Of a stretch of 64,000 nt of DNA, positions 36,560 through 46,129 are shown piece by piece. The stretch is taken from NCBI RefSeq assembly GCF_900105255.1, contig NZ_LT629763.1:992001-1056000 (forward strand). The letters run 5' to 3'. This stretch comes from Halopseudomonas sabulinigri (GTDB lineage: Bacteria; Pseudomonadota; Gammaproteobacteria; Pseudomonadales; Pseudomonadaceae). The notes under the pieces were generated by a model. That model saw only the letters and a program-made list of their open reading frames with translations, searched no databases and had not been told where the DNA came from. The position numbers and the translations under genes are program-made. The number at the start of each line of letters is the position of its first letter. The first letter of the stretch is position 1.

Positions 36560-37219
36560 ATGGCCCTGACCCTCTACGGCGCCATACTGTCGCCCTACGT
36601 ACGCAAGATTCGGATCCAGCTCGCAGAGCAGCAGATCGAGTACCAGCACAAGCACATCCCGCCACGCGACAAACCGGATTGGTATACCGATATCAGCCCG
36701 CTTGGGCGCATTCCCGCGATCCAGGATGGCGACTTCAAGCTGGCCGACTCCGCCGTCATCGCGCAATACCTGCATGAAAGCCGCGGCGGCCAACCGCTGT
36801 ACGGCACATCACCCGAGCAGGCGGCCCGGGTTCGCTGGCTGGAAAAATATGCCGATTATGAGCTGGCCCCCTACAGCACCTTTGCGCTGTTCTTTCAGCG
36901 TGTGGTGGCGCCAAACTATGGTGAACAGCCTGATCAAGCCATGATTCAGGCCGCGCTCGACCATCATCTGCCACCTCTGCTCAACTACCTGGAAGCAGAG
37001 CTCGGCAACGCGCCCTTCTTTCTCGGCCAACAGTTCAGCCTGGCAGATATTGCCGTGTGCACGCAGCTGATCAACATGGCCCATGCCGGCGAATTGATTG
37101 ACGAGTACCGCTGGCCCGGCCTGTCTTCGCTGCTTAGCCGCGTCACTTCGCGGGCCAGCGTTTCGGCCATTCTGCCAACCGAGCACCAGCAGGTTGCCAA
37201 GCTGACCGGCCGCCTCTGA
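36560..37219 (+). CDS. Glutathione S-transferase family protein
   Basis: 219 residues. The N-terminal thioredoxin-like domain (1-80) has LYGAILSPYVRKIRIQL and the cis-Pro block GRIPAIQDGDFKLADSAVI typical of GSTs. The C-terminal helical domain has FFLGQQFSLADIAVCTQL with the N-capping Ser/Asp motif. It conjugates or reduces glutathione-linked substrates in the cytoplasm; substrate unknown. The active-site Ser/Tyr is not obvious beyond Ser10. It matches PA2821 in position. Confidence 0.9.
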   Translation: MALTLYGAILSPYVRKIRIQLAEQQIEYQHKHIPPRDKPDWYTDISPLGRIPAIQDGDFKLADSAVIAQYLHESRGGQPLYGTSPEQAARVRWLEKYADYELAPYSTFALFFQRVVAPNYGEQPDQAMIQAALDHHLPPLLNYLEAELGNAPFFLGQQFSLADIAVCTQLINMAHAGELIDEYRWPGLSSLLSRVTSRASVSAILPTEHQQVAKLTGRL

Positions 37220-37444
37220 AGCGGTAAGCTACCGGGCGGCGCGGCCATCTGCGCAGCCGGGCCCGGTAGCACTTCAGCGCCGTCAAAAACGCCAATACGT
37301 TGCTGCCACCCAACCCGCGTAACCGTGCGACAATGCACCGCCTCGGCTGAGCGATCCGCGCTGTTACGGCATGCTGTCACCCTGATGGCGATAGTGCGCT
37401 AAGCTTTTGCCAAGAGATTGCCGATAAGGATCGCAGCAACCCAT

Positions 37445-39793
37445 ATGGATATCCGCCTCACCAACCGCCTGTCCTTCAAGCAAACCCGCATGGGCGTGCT
37501 GGGCGCTTTCATTCTTGGCACCCTGCTGGGCCTGATTCAGGTGACCGTTGATTACCATTCCGAAGATGCCGCCATCGATGAAGCGGTGCAGGCCCAGATC
37601 AACGTCAGCCTCGGCCCCGCCTCGCGTATTGCGTACAACATTGATGCTGAACTTGCCCTGGAACTGGTTAACGGCTTGCTGCAGGCGCCGCCGGTGATCC
37701 GCGCGGAAATCATCGATAACAACGGCATCGCCCTGGCCAGCGTCAGCCGCCCCATGGCCACCAGCCGTTACCGCGTGGTCAGCGATGCGCTGTTCAAGCG
37801 CCGCCGCGACTACTCACATCCGCTCTATGTAGAACACGCACCCAATGAGCTGCTGGGCCACCTGGTGATCGAAGTGGATACCTTCCACCAAGGGGCAAGC
37901 TTCCTGCGCCGCGCCGGCCTGACCATGTTGTCGGGCTTTATTCTCAGCCTGGTCCTGTCGCTGATTCTGATGGTGCTGTTCTACGGCATGCTGACCAAGC
38001 CCCTGGTGCGCCTGATCAACGACCTGCTGAACATGAAGACCGAGGGCGAACGCAGCCGCCTGCCCTGCCCTGATGGTCACGAGCGCGACGAAATCGGCGC
38101 TTTGGTAGAGGTAATCAACCGTCAGCTGCAGAGCATCGACGTCAACATGCGCCAGAAGCTGCGCGCCGAAGAGCGTCTGCGCAAATACCTCGAAGAACTC
38201 GAAAGCATCGTCGAGTCTCGCACCAATGAGCTGCAGGAAACCAACGCCCAGTTACGCCGCTCGAACCAAGACCTGGAGTACTCGCGCGAAGAAGCGCTCG
38301 ATATGGCCCGCGCGCGCTCGGCCTTTCTGGCCAACATGAGCCACGAGATTCGCACCCCCATCAATGGCCTGCTCGGCATGATCGGCCTGACGCTCGACAG
38401 CCCGCTGAACAACGAGCAAAAGCAGCAGCTCTCCATAGCCTACGACTCTGGCAAAGTGCTGGTGGCCCTGCTGAACGACATTCTCGACCTGTCCAAGTTT
38501 GAAGCCGGCAAGTTGCAGCTAGAGCGCATCCCCTTCGATCTGGGCGCACTGCTCGAAGAAACTGCCAGCCTGCTGTCACAGAATGCCGGCAAGCAGGATA
38601 TCGAACTGACCTGTCGTATAGATCCACGCCTCCCGGGCATGCTGCTCGGCGACCCCACGCGTATCCGCCAGATCGTCAGCAACCTGCTGTCCAACGCGCT
38701 CAAGTTCACCGAGCAGGGCCATGTGGCCCTTACTCTGAACCTTGAGCGTGGTGGCAGTGCCGATCAGCAGGTGCGTATCAGCGTGTCGGACAGCGGCATT
38801 GGCATCGCCGAAGAGGCGCTGGAAAGCATCTTCTCGCCCTTCACCCAGGCCGACGCGCATATCTCCCGTCGTTTTGGCGGCACCGGGCTGGGTCTTGCGC
38901 TGTGCCGCAGCCTGACTGACGCCATGGGCGGCGTGCTGACCGTCACCTCGACCCTCGGCCAGGGCAGCAGCTTCAGCGTGTTGATCCCACTCGCCAGCCA
39001 CGACCAGCAACCCGTTTTTCCCAAGCCCGCAGCACGTTCGGTACTGATCTGGAATCAAAGTGGCCACCTGCAGGGCCAGGTGCTCAACGAACTGCTGCGC
39101 AGCTGGGGTATGGATTGCACGGTCATGGATTACCAACTGCTCAGCCCCTTGCCTCAGGTACCGGACGGCAAAGACTTCTGGCTGCTCGACAGCCCGACCC
39201 TCGCGCAACGACTACAAGGGCTGGAACCCGAGACGCCGCGACTGCTGGTGTGCAGCTACAGCCGACTGCTCTCAGCCGAGAAAGCACACAAACTGGGTAT
39301 TCTGCAGCAGGTCGCGGCGCCGCCGGCCCGCCGCCGCCTGGCGCAGGCGATAGACGAGCTGTTCGGCATTGTGCGAGAAAGCCAGCCCACCACTGAAAAT
39401 ATCGCCTTGCCGGCCGGCCAAAGGCTGCTGCTGGTGGAAGACAACGCGGTGAACCAGATGGTTGCCAAGGGCATGCTCAGCCGCCTGGGCTATGAAGCGG
39501 ATCTGGCCGAACATGGCGAGATCGCATTGCATCTGCTGGAGGAAAACGACTACGCGCTGGTGCTGATGGATTGCAACATGCCAGTTCTCGACGGCTACGA
39601 GACCAGCCGGCGCATGCGCGCCGACCCGCGCTGGCAGAATCTGCCGATCATCGCCCTCACCGCCAACGCGTTGCACGAAGACCGCCAGCGCTGCCAAGAG
39701 GCCGGCATGAGTGACTACCTGGCCAAACCTTTCAAGCGTGAAGACCTGCAGGCCATACTGCAGCGCTGGCTTAGCAACCCTTCAGCCGATTGA
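37445..39793 (+). CDS. sagS: Hybrid sensor histidine kinase / response regulator, SagS-like
   Basis: 782 residues. Two membrane helices (about 15-36 and 155-185) enclose a periplasmic sensor region. HAMP-like (about 187-240) and coiled-coil linker segments follow. The HisKA box NMSHEIRTPINGLLG has His300. The HATPase domain (about 385-515) has NALKF, DSGIGI and GGTGLGLALC. A degenerate receiver-like stretch precedes a true receiver (about 655-775) with phosphoacceptor Asp709 in VLMDCNMPVLDG. In P. aeruginosa SagS at this position controls the switch to biofilm growth through HptB. ATG 37445 is chosen over TTG 37418. Confidence 0.85.
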   Translation: MDIRLTNRLSFKQTRMGVLGAFILGTLLGLIQVTVDYHSEDAAIDEAVQAQINVSLGPASRIAYNIDAELALELVNGLLQAPPVIRAEIIDNNGIALASVSRPMATSRYRVVSDALFKRRRDYSHPLYVEHAPNELLGHLVIEVDTFHQGASFLRRAGLTMLSGFILSLVLSLILMVLFYGMLTKPLVRLINDLLNMKTEGERSRLPCPDGHERDEIGALVEVINRQLQSIDVNMRQKLRAEERLRKYLEELESIVESRTNELQETNAQLRRSNQDLEYSREEALDMARARSAFLANMSHEIRTPINGLLGMIGLTLDSPLNNEQKQQLSIAYDSGKVLVALLNDILDLSKFEAGKLQLERIPFDLGALLEETASLLSQNAGKQDIELTCRIDPRLPGMLLGDPTRIRQIVSNLLSNALKFTEQGHVALTLNLERGGSADQQVRISVSDSGIGIAEEALESIFSPFTQADAHISRRFGGTGLGLALCRSLTDAMGGVLTVTSTLGQGSSFSVLIPLASHDQQPVFPKPAARSVLIWNQSGHLQGQVLNELLRSWGMDCTVMDYQLLSPLPQVPDGKDFWLLDSPTLAQRLQGLEPETPRLLVCSYSRLLSAEKAHKLGILQQVAAPPARRRLAQAIDELFGIVRESQPTTENIALPAGQRLLLVEDNAVNQMVAKGMLSRLGYEADLAEHGEIALHLLEENDYALVLMDCNMPVLDGYETSRRMRADPRWQNLPIIALTANALHEDRQRCQEAGMSDYLAKPFKREDLQAILQRWLSNPSAD

Positions 39794-39815
39794 GCGGCTG
39801 AAGAGTGCCTAAGGC

Positions 39816-40301
39816 CTAGCCGAGCAGCGCCTCAATATCCGCCCGCAGATCTTCCGGCTTGGTGGTTGGGGCGTAACGCTTGACGACTTTGCCCTGCGCA
39901 TCGACCAGAAACTTGGTGAAGTTCCACTTGATGCCCTTACTGCCCAGCAACCCTGGCGCCTGCGACTTGAGCTGCACAAACAGCGGGTGCGCGCTGTCGC
40001 CGTTGACGTCAACCTTCTTGAACAGTGGGAAGCTGACGCCGTAGTTCAGCTCGCAAAACTCGGAGATCTGCCCCTCATCACCCGGCTCCTGCGCCCCAAA
40101 CTGATTGCACGGAAATCCGGCTACGCGCAGCCCCTTGGCCTGATAATCCTGCCACAGCGCCTCAAGCCCCTTGTACTGCGGGGTGAAGCCGCATTTGCTC
40201 GCGGTGTTGACCACCAGATACGCCTTGCCATCCAGCTCTGCCAGGCTGCTTTCACGGTTATCGATGGTGGTACAGGGGATCTGCAGCAGTTGTTCAGCCA
40301 T
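39816..40301 (-). CDS. Glutathione peroxidase (cysteine type)
   Basis: 161 residues, GPx/BtuE family. The catalytic block NTASKCGFTPQYKGL has the peroxidatic Cys37 (not Sec), GFPCNQFG carries the Gln, and WNFTKFLVD carries the Trp and Asn. It reduces organic peroxides and H2O2 in the cytoplasm, likely with thioredoxin or glutathione. It is convergent with sagS, as PA2826 is with PA2824. The MarR-type gene ospR that separates them in P. aeruginosa is absent here, although an operator-like pair lies upstream. Confidence 0.94.
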   Translation of the reverse strand: MAEQLLQIPCTTIDNRESSLAELDGKAYLVVNTASKCGFTPQYKGLEALWQDYQAKGLRVAGFPCNQFGAQEPGDEGQISEFCELNYGVSFPLFKKVDVNGDSAHPLFVQLKSQAPGLLGSKGIKWNFTKFLVDAQGKVVKRYAPTTKPEDLRADIEALLG

Positions 40302-40357
40302 GACGACAATACTCCTTGGGTTATTCGCGTTAAGTGAGCACAGCTTAGCGCATATTA

Positions 40358-40387
40358 ATTTGCATGCAATTTATTTGCGCGCAATTA
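40358..40387. promoter_or_regulatory. Paired MarR/OspR-like operators upstream of the glutathione peroxidase gene
   Basis: Two inverted repeats 15 bp apart: AATTTGCATGCAATT around 40360-40369 (TTGCATGCAA) and ATTTGCGCGCAATT around 40375-40384 (TTGCGCGCAA). Both lie in an AT-rich stretch 56-90 bp before the gene. The symmetry and spacing suggest a thiol-sensing MarR-family repressor. The remaining 40302-40644 interval also holds the alaA leader and no gene. Confidence 0.55.
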
Positions 40388-40644
40388 AAAAAAGCACGAC
40401 GATATTCGCACCGGTAAAGTCATGGGTACGGCCTGAGGGGCAACTACCGCTTTTGGAGGTAACCGCCAGCACACCAGTACAGCTACACATTTTCTGCATT
40501 TTCCCCACCCGGAATCCGCAACACAGGCTTTCACAGTGAGCCACGCAAGACGTATGATGGTCGTTTTACAATCGCTCAGGGATGACAGAACATCACCTCC
40601 CTCCCTGACATGCTCATCAGCCCTGGATCCACAAGGTAAGCACC

Positions 40645-41856
40645 ATGCAGGTTAGCAAGTCCAACAAATTGGCCAACGTCTGCTACGACATTCGCGGCCC
40701 CGTGCTGCGCCACGCCAAGCGCCTCGAAGAAGAAGGCCACCGCATTCTCAAGCTGAACATCGGCAACCCCGCGCCCTTTGGTTTTGAAGCGCCGGAAGAG
40801 ATCCTGCAGGACGTTATCCTCAACCTGTCTACCGCGCAGGGCTACAGTGATTCGCGTGGTCTTTTCTCCGCCCGCAAGGCGGTGATGCATTACACCCAGA
40901 CCAAGAACATCCCCAATGTCGGCATCGACGACATCTACCTCGGCAACGGCGTTTCCGAGCTGATCGTCATGGCCATGCAAGGCCTGCTGAACAACGGCGA
41001 TGAGGTCTTGATCCCGGCGCCCGACTATCCGCTGTGGACCGCCTCTGTCAGCCTCTCGGGCGGCAAGCCGGTGCATTACCTGTGCGACGAGCAGTCGGAC
41101 TGGTACCCCGATATTGAAGACATTCGCAGCAAGATCACCAGCAACACCAAGGCCATGGTAATCATCAACCCCAACAACCCCACTGGTGCGGTGTACCCGC
41201 GCGAGGTGCTGGAGCAGTTGGCGCAGGTGGCTCGCGAGAACAACCTGATCCTGTTTGCCGATGAAATCTACGACAAGATCCTGTACGACGGCGTTGAGCA
41301 CGAGTCCGTGGCTGCCGTGGCGCCCGATGTCCTGTGCCTGACCTTCAACGGCCTGTCCAAGTCTTACCGGGTCGCGGGCTTCCGCTCTGGCTGGATGATC
41401 ATCAGCGGGCCCAAGCAGCACGCCAAGAGCTACCTGGAAGGTCTGGAGATTCTCGCCTCCATGCGTCTTTGCGCCAACGTGCCGGCGCAGCACGCCATCC
41501 AGACCGCGCTGGGTGGCTATCAGAGCATCAACGACCTGATCCTGCCGGGCGGCCGCCTGTTGGAACAGCGCGATACCGCCTGGGAGCTGCTCAACGAAAT
41601 CCCCGGCGTCAGCTGCACCAAGCCCAAGGGCGCGCTCTACCTGTTCCCGCGGCTCGACCCCAAGGTCTACCCGATCCATAACGACGAGAAAATGGTGCTC
41701 GACCTGCTGCTGCAGGAAAAGATCCTGATCGTGCAGGGCACGGCCTTCAACTGGCCGTGGCCGGATCACTTCCGTATTGTCTCGCTGCCGCGCAAGGATG
41801 ATCTGGAAATGGCCATCGGCCGCATCGCCAACTTCCTCAAGACCTACAAACAGTAA
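40645..41856 (+). CDS. alaA: Alanine-type aminotransferase (AlaA-like), PLP-dependent
   Basis: 403 residues, class I/II fold. The PLP lysine is Lys239 in FNGLSKSYRVAGFRSGW. Further PLP contacts are NPNNPTGAVY and DEIYDKILYDG. The start MQVSKSNKLANVCYDIRGPV and the length match the AlaA group, which transfers amino groups between glutamate and pyruvate. It is followed after 8 bp by a small gene and then htpX, as PA2828-PA2830 in P. aeruginosa. Confidence 0.92.
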   Translation: MQVSKSNKLANVCYDIRGPVLRHAKRLEEEGHRILKLNIGNPAPFGFEAPEEILQDVILNLSTAQGYSDSRGLFSARKAVMHYTQTKNIPNVGIDDIYLGNGVSELIVMAMQGLLNNGDEVLIPAPDYPLWTASVSLSGGKPVHYLCDEQSDWYPDIEDIRSKITSNTKAMVIINPNNPTGAVYPREVLEQLAQVARENNLILFADEIYDKILYDGVEHESVAAVAPDVLCLTFNGLSKSYRVAGFRSGWMIISGPKQHAKSYLEGLEILASMRLCANVPAQHAIQTALGGYQSINDLILPGGRLLEQRDTAWELLNEIPGVSCTKPKGALYLFPRLDPKVYPIHNDEKMVLDLLLQEKILIVQGTAFNWPWPDHFRIVSLPRKDDLEMAIGRIANFLKTYKQ

Positions 41857-41864
41857 GGCGCTGC

Positions 41865-42296
41865 GTGGCTGACCTGCATATCGAAGACTTCCACCAGGAT
41901 GTAGCCCGCATCCTGGTGGCGCTGTATAACCGCTTCCCGCAGCCCGCCGCACTCTTTGTCAGTGATTTGATTGGTGAGCACGAGCCCGATGCCTTCGGCG
42001 TGCCTGCGCCGCGCCATCTCGCCTGCTTCAGCGCCATGCTATGGCTCGCCGATGAAGGCTTTCTGCGCTATGGCGACACCATTCGCCAGGAAGCCATCGA
42101 TCAGGCCTGCCTTAGCGAACGTGCCTTTGTACTGCTCTCCAAGGCCGACAGCGCGCAACGTGACCCTGAGCTGCCTGCCAGCATTGCCCGCCAACGCGCC
42201 ACGCTCGCTCAGCGCCTGCGTGATGCTCTCAAAAGCGGCTCCAGCAGCCAGCTCTACGACACCGTGCAACTCTGCTTTTTACCCCGCGACAAATAA
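41865..42296 (+). CDS. Conserved protein of unknown function between alaA and htpX
   Basis: 143 residues, soluble, mostly helical. It opens with IEDFHQDVARILVALYNRFPQPAALFVSDLIG and contains CFSAMLWLADEGFLRYGDTIRQEAIDQACLSERAF, which resembles a winged-helix-like segment. The start is GTG, 8 bp after alaA, so the two are likely cotranscribed. It corresponds in position to PA2829. Function unknown. Confidence 0.75.
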   Translation: MADLHIEDFHQDVARILVALYNRFPQPAALFVSDLIGEHEPDAFGVPAPRHLACFSAMLWLADEGFLRYGDTIRQEAIDQACLSERAFVLLSKADSAQRDPELPASIARQRATLAQRLRDALKSGSSSQLYDTVQLCFLPRDK

Positions 42297-42359
42297 CCAC
42301 AGTCGCTACCCGCCCCTGCACGCAACCTGACTGTGAAACCTTTTGTCATAGAGTCAGCA

Positions 42360-42387
42360 TTGAAAGCCCACCCCGCTCGCCCAATAT
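42360..42387 (+). promoter_or_regulatory. Heat-shock (RpoH-type) promoter candidate for htpX
   Basis: TTGAAA (42360-42365), 14-bp spacer, CCCAATAT (42380-42387): one mismatch from the sigma-32 -10 box CCCCATnT. It lies 73 bp before the htpX ATG, which suits a heat-shock protease. Confidence 0.6.
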
Positions 42388-42459
42388 AAGCTCAGAATAG
42401 AGCCTCGCAGCGCAACGCCGCGCGAGCTGATTGATCTCTACACAGGAAATACCCAAACC

Positions 42460-43353
42460 ATGATGCGAATACTGCTGTTTCTGGCAACCAACATTGCGGT
42501 CGTGCTGGTCGCCAGCATTACCCTGAGCCTGCTGGGCGTCGGCAACATCCATGACGGCCAGGGCGGCATGAACCTGCAGGCGCTGCTGATCTTCTGCGCC
42601 GTGATCGGCTTTGCCGGCTCCTTTATCTCGCTGTTTCTATCCAAATGGATGGCCAAGCGCAGCACCGGTGCCCGCGTGATCGAGCAGCCGCAGACCCAGC
42701 AGGAAAAGTGGCTGGTCAGCACCGTGGAAGAACTGGCCCGCACCGCTGGCATCGGCATGCCGGAAGTGGCCATCTTCCCGTCCCGCGCGCCCAACGCCTT
42801 TGCCACCGGCTGGAACAAGAACGCCTCGCTGGTCGCCGTTTCCGAAGGCATGCTGCAGCGTTTCAGCCCGGCGGAAGTCAAAGCCGTCATGGCCCACGAG
42901 ATTGGCCACGTCGCCAACGGCGACATGATCACCCTCACCCTGATTCAGGGCGTGGTGAACACCTTCGTGATGTTCTTTGCGCGCATCATCGGCAACTTTG
43001 TCGACCGCGCCGTATTCAAGAACGAAGGCAGCGGCCCGGGCATTGGCTATTTTGTCGCGACCATCTTTGCCGAGCTGGTATTGGGCATTCTGGCCAGCAT
43101 CATCGTCATGTGGTTCTCCCGCCAGCGTGAGTTCCGCGCCGATGCAGCGAGCGCGCAACTGGTGGGCGCCGGCGCCATGATCGCCGCGCTGGAACACCTG
43201 AAAGCCGAACAGGGCATTCCGGTGGAACTGCCCGGCGAGATGACCGCATTCGGCATCAACGGCAGCCTCAAGCACGGTCTCGCCGGCCTGCTGATGAGCC
43301 ACCCGCCACTGGATGAGCGCATTGCCGCGCTGCGGGCCGGAAACTATCGGTAA
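42460..43353 (+). CDS. htpX: Membrane zinc protease HtpX
   Basis: 297 residues, M48 family. Two N-terminal membrane helices (about 3-25 and 38-58) and two more after the active site (about 160-180 and 195-218). The zinc motif [13 protein letters not shown] has His146, Glu147 and His150; the third ligand Glu is in [19 protein letters not shown]. It degrades misfolded inner-membrane proteins with FtsH. A sigma-32-like promoter precedes it and a terminator follows at 43372. Confidence 0.97.
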   Translation: MMRILLFLATNIAVVLVASITLSLLGVGNIHDGQGGMNLQALLIFCAVIGFAGSFISLFLSKWMAKRSTGARVIEQPQTQQEKWLVSTVEELARTAGIGMPEVAIFPSRAPNAFATGWNKNASLVAVSEGMLQRFSPAEVKAVMAHEIGHVANGDMITLTLIQGVVNTFVMFFARIIGNFVDRAVFKNEGSGPGIGYFVATIFAELVLGILASIIVMWFSRQREFRADAASAQLVGAGAMIAALEHLKAEQGIPVELPGEMTAFGINGSLKHGLAGLLMSHPPLDERIAALRAGNYR

Positions 43354-43371
43354 CTAGCTGCAAGCAATTGG

Positions 43372-43405
43372 AGCGGAATCGGGCTTAGCCTGGTTCCGCT
43401 TTTTT
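43372..43405 (+). terminator. Terminator of htpX
   Basis: AGCGGAA (43372-43378) pairs with TTCCGCT (43394-43400), followed by five more T. Confidence 0.8.
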
Positions 43406-43458
43406 GTTGCTTTCCATCTGGCTGATTTAAGCAAGTGCATAAGTTTGAACGTGCCGGC

Positions 43459-44337
43459 TTACATCAAATTCCAAAACGCTTCGACCAACGGGTTTTTCAG
43501 GTTCTTTTTCAGGGTGAACAACCCGATGTCGTAGGGTTCCAGCTCCGGGGTGACATCCAGCACGCGGATACGCTCGCGCAGCGGACTGTTGTCGAGCACA
43601 ATCTTGGGCACTACGCCAATGCCAAAGCCAAGGCTGACCATGCTGACAATCGCCTCGTTACCCGTGACCTGGGCATAAATGCGCGGCGCGATATCCTGCT
43701 GGCGGAACCACTCGTCAACCCGGGTTCGGGAGACGCCGCTTTCCGAGAGAATCAGCGGTATGCTCTCCCAGGCCTGCGGCGTAGTGGGCGTCTCGATGGG
43801 CACGTTGGGAACCTGCTGCTCCAGCGGCGCTATAAACAGCAGGGGCGAAATGGCGATGGGTTTGAACGCCAAGCCGCGTGGCAGGCTGGCGGGCTGCGCC
43901 GCGATGCTGATGTCTTCCTTGCCATCCAGCACATGCGCGATGGCGTGCTCCGGATCGCCGGTGCGCAGTTTGATTTCAATCGCCGGATACGCCACCCGGA
44001 AACGGCGCAGCAGCTCATACAAAAAGCTGTAACTGGCGGTAACCGAGCCGTACAGACTAACCTCACCGCTGAGCTGATCCGAATTGTCGGTGAGTTCGTG
44101 GCGAATCAGGTTCCACTGGCTGCTGGTATCACGCGCGTAGTTGAGAAATTTTTGCCCCTCGCGGGTCAGCGCGACCGTACGATTGTCGCGATTGAATAGC
44201 GCCACCCCCAGTTCGTCTTCCAACTGGCGTATGTTGCGCGACAAGGCAGAGATGCTGATGTGGCACTCATCGCTGGCGCGGCCAAAGTGCAGTGTTTCCG
44301 CCAACGCGAGAAACTGCTTGAGCGTTTTGATGTTCAT
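43459..44337 (-). CDS. ilvY: LysR-family activator IlvY
   Basis: 292 residues. The N-terminal winged helix reads MNIKTLKQFLALAETLHFGRASDECHIS, very like IlvY, and SISALSRNIRQLEDELGVALF is the recognition helix. The effector domain spans about 90-290. Divergent placement from ilvC is diagnostic: IlvY activates ilvC when acetolactate or acetohydroxybutyrate accumulates. The ATG at 44337 gives the family N-terminus; the in-frame start at 44394 adds an unrelated prefix. Confidence 0.92.
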   Translation of the reverse strand: MNIKTLKQFLALAETLHFGRASDECHISISALSRNIRQLEDELGVALFNRDNRTVALTREGQKFLNYARDTSSQWNLIRHELTDNSDQLSGEVSLYGSVTASYSFLYELLRRFRVAYPAIEIKLRTGDPEHAIAHVLDGKEDISIAAQPASLPRGLAFKPIAISPLLFIAPLEQQVPNVPIETPTTPQAWESIPLILSESGVSRTRVDEWFRQQDIAPRIYAQVTGNEAIVSMVSLGFGIGVVPKIVLDNSPLRERIRVLDVTPELEPYDIGLFTLKKNLKNPLVEAFWNLM

Positions 44338-44379
44338 GCTGGGATGATAACGGATGTTTGCAGAAAACGGGACGTCTTG

Positions 44380-44427
44380 TTGCAAATATATCAATTTAAG
44401 AAATGGTCAGTTTTCTATAAATTGACC
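44380..44427. promoter_or_regulatory. Candidate IlvY operators in the ilvY-ilvC intergenic region
   Basis: Two inverted repeats: TTGCAAATATATCAA (44380-44394), a T-N11-A LysR-type box, and GGTCA (44405-44409) with TGACC (44423-44427). Both lie 105-150 bp upstream of ilvC and just upstream of ilvY, suiting tandem activator sites and autoregulation. Confidence 0.5.
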
Positions 44428-44531
44428 GCACTCACAGATTACTGGCGCCTATCGTTGGTGGCTGTGTCCCTTATCAAGATCGGCGTGCGGTTGTCGCCGA
44501 TCACTTCACCATACACTCAGGGTGTTAAAAA

Positions 44532-46004
44532 ATGGCTAATTACTTCAATACCTTACCGCTGCGCGAGCAACTGGCAGAGCTGGCCAAGTGCCGCTTCATG
44601 CACAACGCTGAATTCGCCGATGGCGTCGACGCGCTGAAAGGCAAAAAAATGGTCGTTATCGGTTGTGGCGCACAGGGCCTGAACCAGGGCTTGAACCTGC
44701 GCGACAGCGGCCTGGACGTTTCCTACGCCCTGCGCCCTGAGGCCATTGAGCAGAAGCGCCAATCCTGGAAGAACGCCACTGAAAACGGCTTCACCGTTGG
44801 CACTTATGAAGAGCTGATCCCCACCGCCGACGTAGTACTGAACCTGACTCCAGACAAGCAGCACACCGCCGTTGTAAACGCTGTCATGCCGCTGATGAAG
44901 CAAGGCGCCTGCCTGTCTTACTCGCACGGTTTCAACATCGTTGAAGAAGGCATGAAAATCCGTGACGACCTGACCGTCATCATGGTTGCTCCCAAGTGCC
45001 CAGGTTCTGAAGTGCGCGCTGAATACGTTCGCGGCTTTGGCGTACCTACCCTGATCGCCGTTCACGAAGACAACGATCCTAAAGGCGAAGGCCTGGCACT
45101 GGCCAAGGCCTATGCAGTCGGTACTGGCGGTCACAAGGCCGGCGTACTGATGTCGTCCTTCATCGCTGAAGTTAAATCCGACCTGATGGGCGAGCAGACC
45201 ATTCTGTGCGGCATGCTGCAGACCGGCTCCATCCTGTGCTTCGACAAAATGGTTGAAGAAGGCATCGACGCTGGCTACGCCTCGCGCCTGATCCAGTACG
45301 GCTGGGAAACCATCACCGAAGCCCTGAAATACGGCGGCGTGACCAACATGCTGGACCGCCTGTCCAACCCGGCCAAGATCAAGGCCTTTGACCTGGCCGA
45401 AGAGCTGAAGCAGATCATGCGTCCGCTGTACAACAAGCACCAGGACGACATCATCAGCGGTCACTTCTCCAAGACCATGATGGAAGACTGGGCCAACGAC
45501 GACAAGAACCTGCTGCAATGGCGTGCAGATACCGCTGAAACCAACTTCGAGAAGACCCCTGCCGGCGACGTAAAAATCTCCGAACAGGAATTCTTCGACA
45601 ACGGCATCCTGATGGTTGCCATGGTTAAAGCCGGCGTTGAGCTGGCGTTCGAGACCATGACTGCTGCCGGCATCATCGCCGAGTCTGCGTACTACGAGTC
45701 GCTGCACGAAACCCCGCTGATTGCCAACACCATCGCGCGCAAGAAGCTGTATGAAATGAACGCCACCATTTCCGACACTGCAGAATATGGTTGCTACCTG
45801 TACAACCACGCCTGTGTGCCGCTGCTGGCCGACTTCATGAAAGGCATCAAGACCGACGTTATCGGCAAAGGCCTGGACCTGGAAGACAACGGCGTAGACA
45901 ACGCTCGCCTGATCGAAGTGAACGCCGCGCTGCGCTCACACCCGGTCGAAGCCGTAGGCACAGTGCTCCGTGGCTACATGGCTGACATGAAGAAAATCGT
46001 TTAA
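44532..46004 (+). CDS. ilvC: Ketol-acid reductoisomerase, class II (long form)
   Basis: 490 residues, the duplicated knotted-domain E. coli type, not the about 340-residue class I enzyme usual in Pseudomonas. It converts acetolactate to dihydroxyisovalerate in valine/isoleucine synthesis with Mg and NADPH. The nucleotide site [23 protein letters not shown] is at 38-60 and [18 protein letters not shown] is near 152-169. The metal-site Glu/Asp lie in [23 protein letters not shown] precedes the ATG. It is divergent from ilvY and followed by its own terminator. Confidence 0.97.
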   Translation: MANYFNTLPLREQLAELAKCRFMHNAEFADGVDALKGKKMVVIGCGAQGLNQGLNLRDSGLDVSYALRPEAIEQKRQSWKNATENGFTVGTYEELIPTADVVLNLTPDKQHTAVVNAVMPLMKQGACLSYSHGFNIVEEGMKIRDDLTVIMVAPKCPGSEVRAEYVRGFGVPTLIAVHEDNDPKGEGLALAKAYAVGTGGHKAGVLMSSFIAEVKSDLMGEQTILCGMLQTGSILCFDKMVEEGIDAGYASRLIQYGWETITEALKYGGVTNMLDRLSNPAKIKAFDLAEELKQIMRPLYNKHQDDIISGHFSKTMMEDWANDDKNLLQWRADTAETNFEKTPAGDVKISEQEFFDNGILMVAMVKAGVELAFETMTAAGIIAESAYYESLHETPLIANTIARKKLYEMNATISDTAEYGCYLYNHACVPLLADFMKGIKTDVIGKGLDLEDNGVDNARLIEVNAALRSHPVEAVGTVLRGYMADMKKIV

Positions 46005-46028
46005 TCGATTAATTCATCGTTAGCCGCC

Positions 46029-46058
46029 AAGCCGGGTTTCCGACCAGAAACCCGGCTT
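46029..46058 (+). terminator. Terminator of ilvC
   Basis: A 12-bp stem AAGCCGGGTTTC / GAAACCCGGCTT with a 6-nt loop, followed by TTTTG. Confidence 0.9.
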
Positions 46059-46129
46059 TTTTGTCTCTGTTGTTTGCAGCACCTGTTATTCCCGGCTCCG
46101 TTGTTCGTAACTCAAAAAGGCACGCCCCA

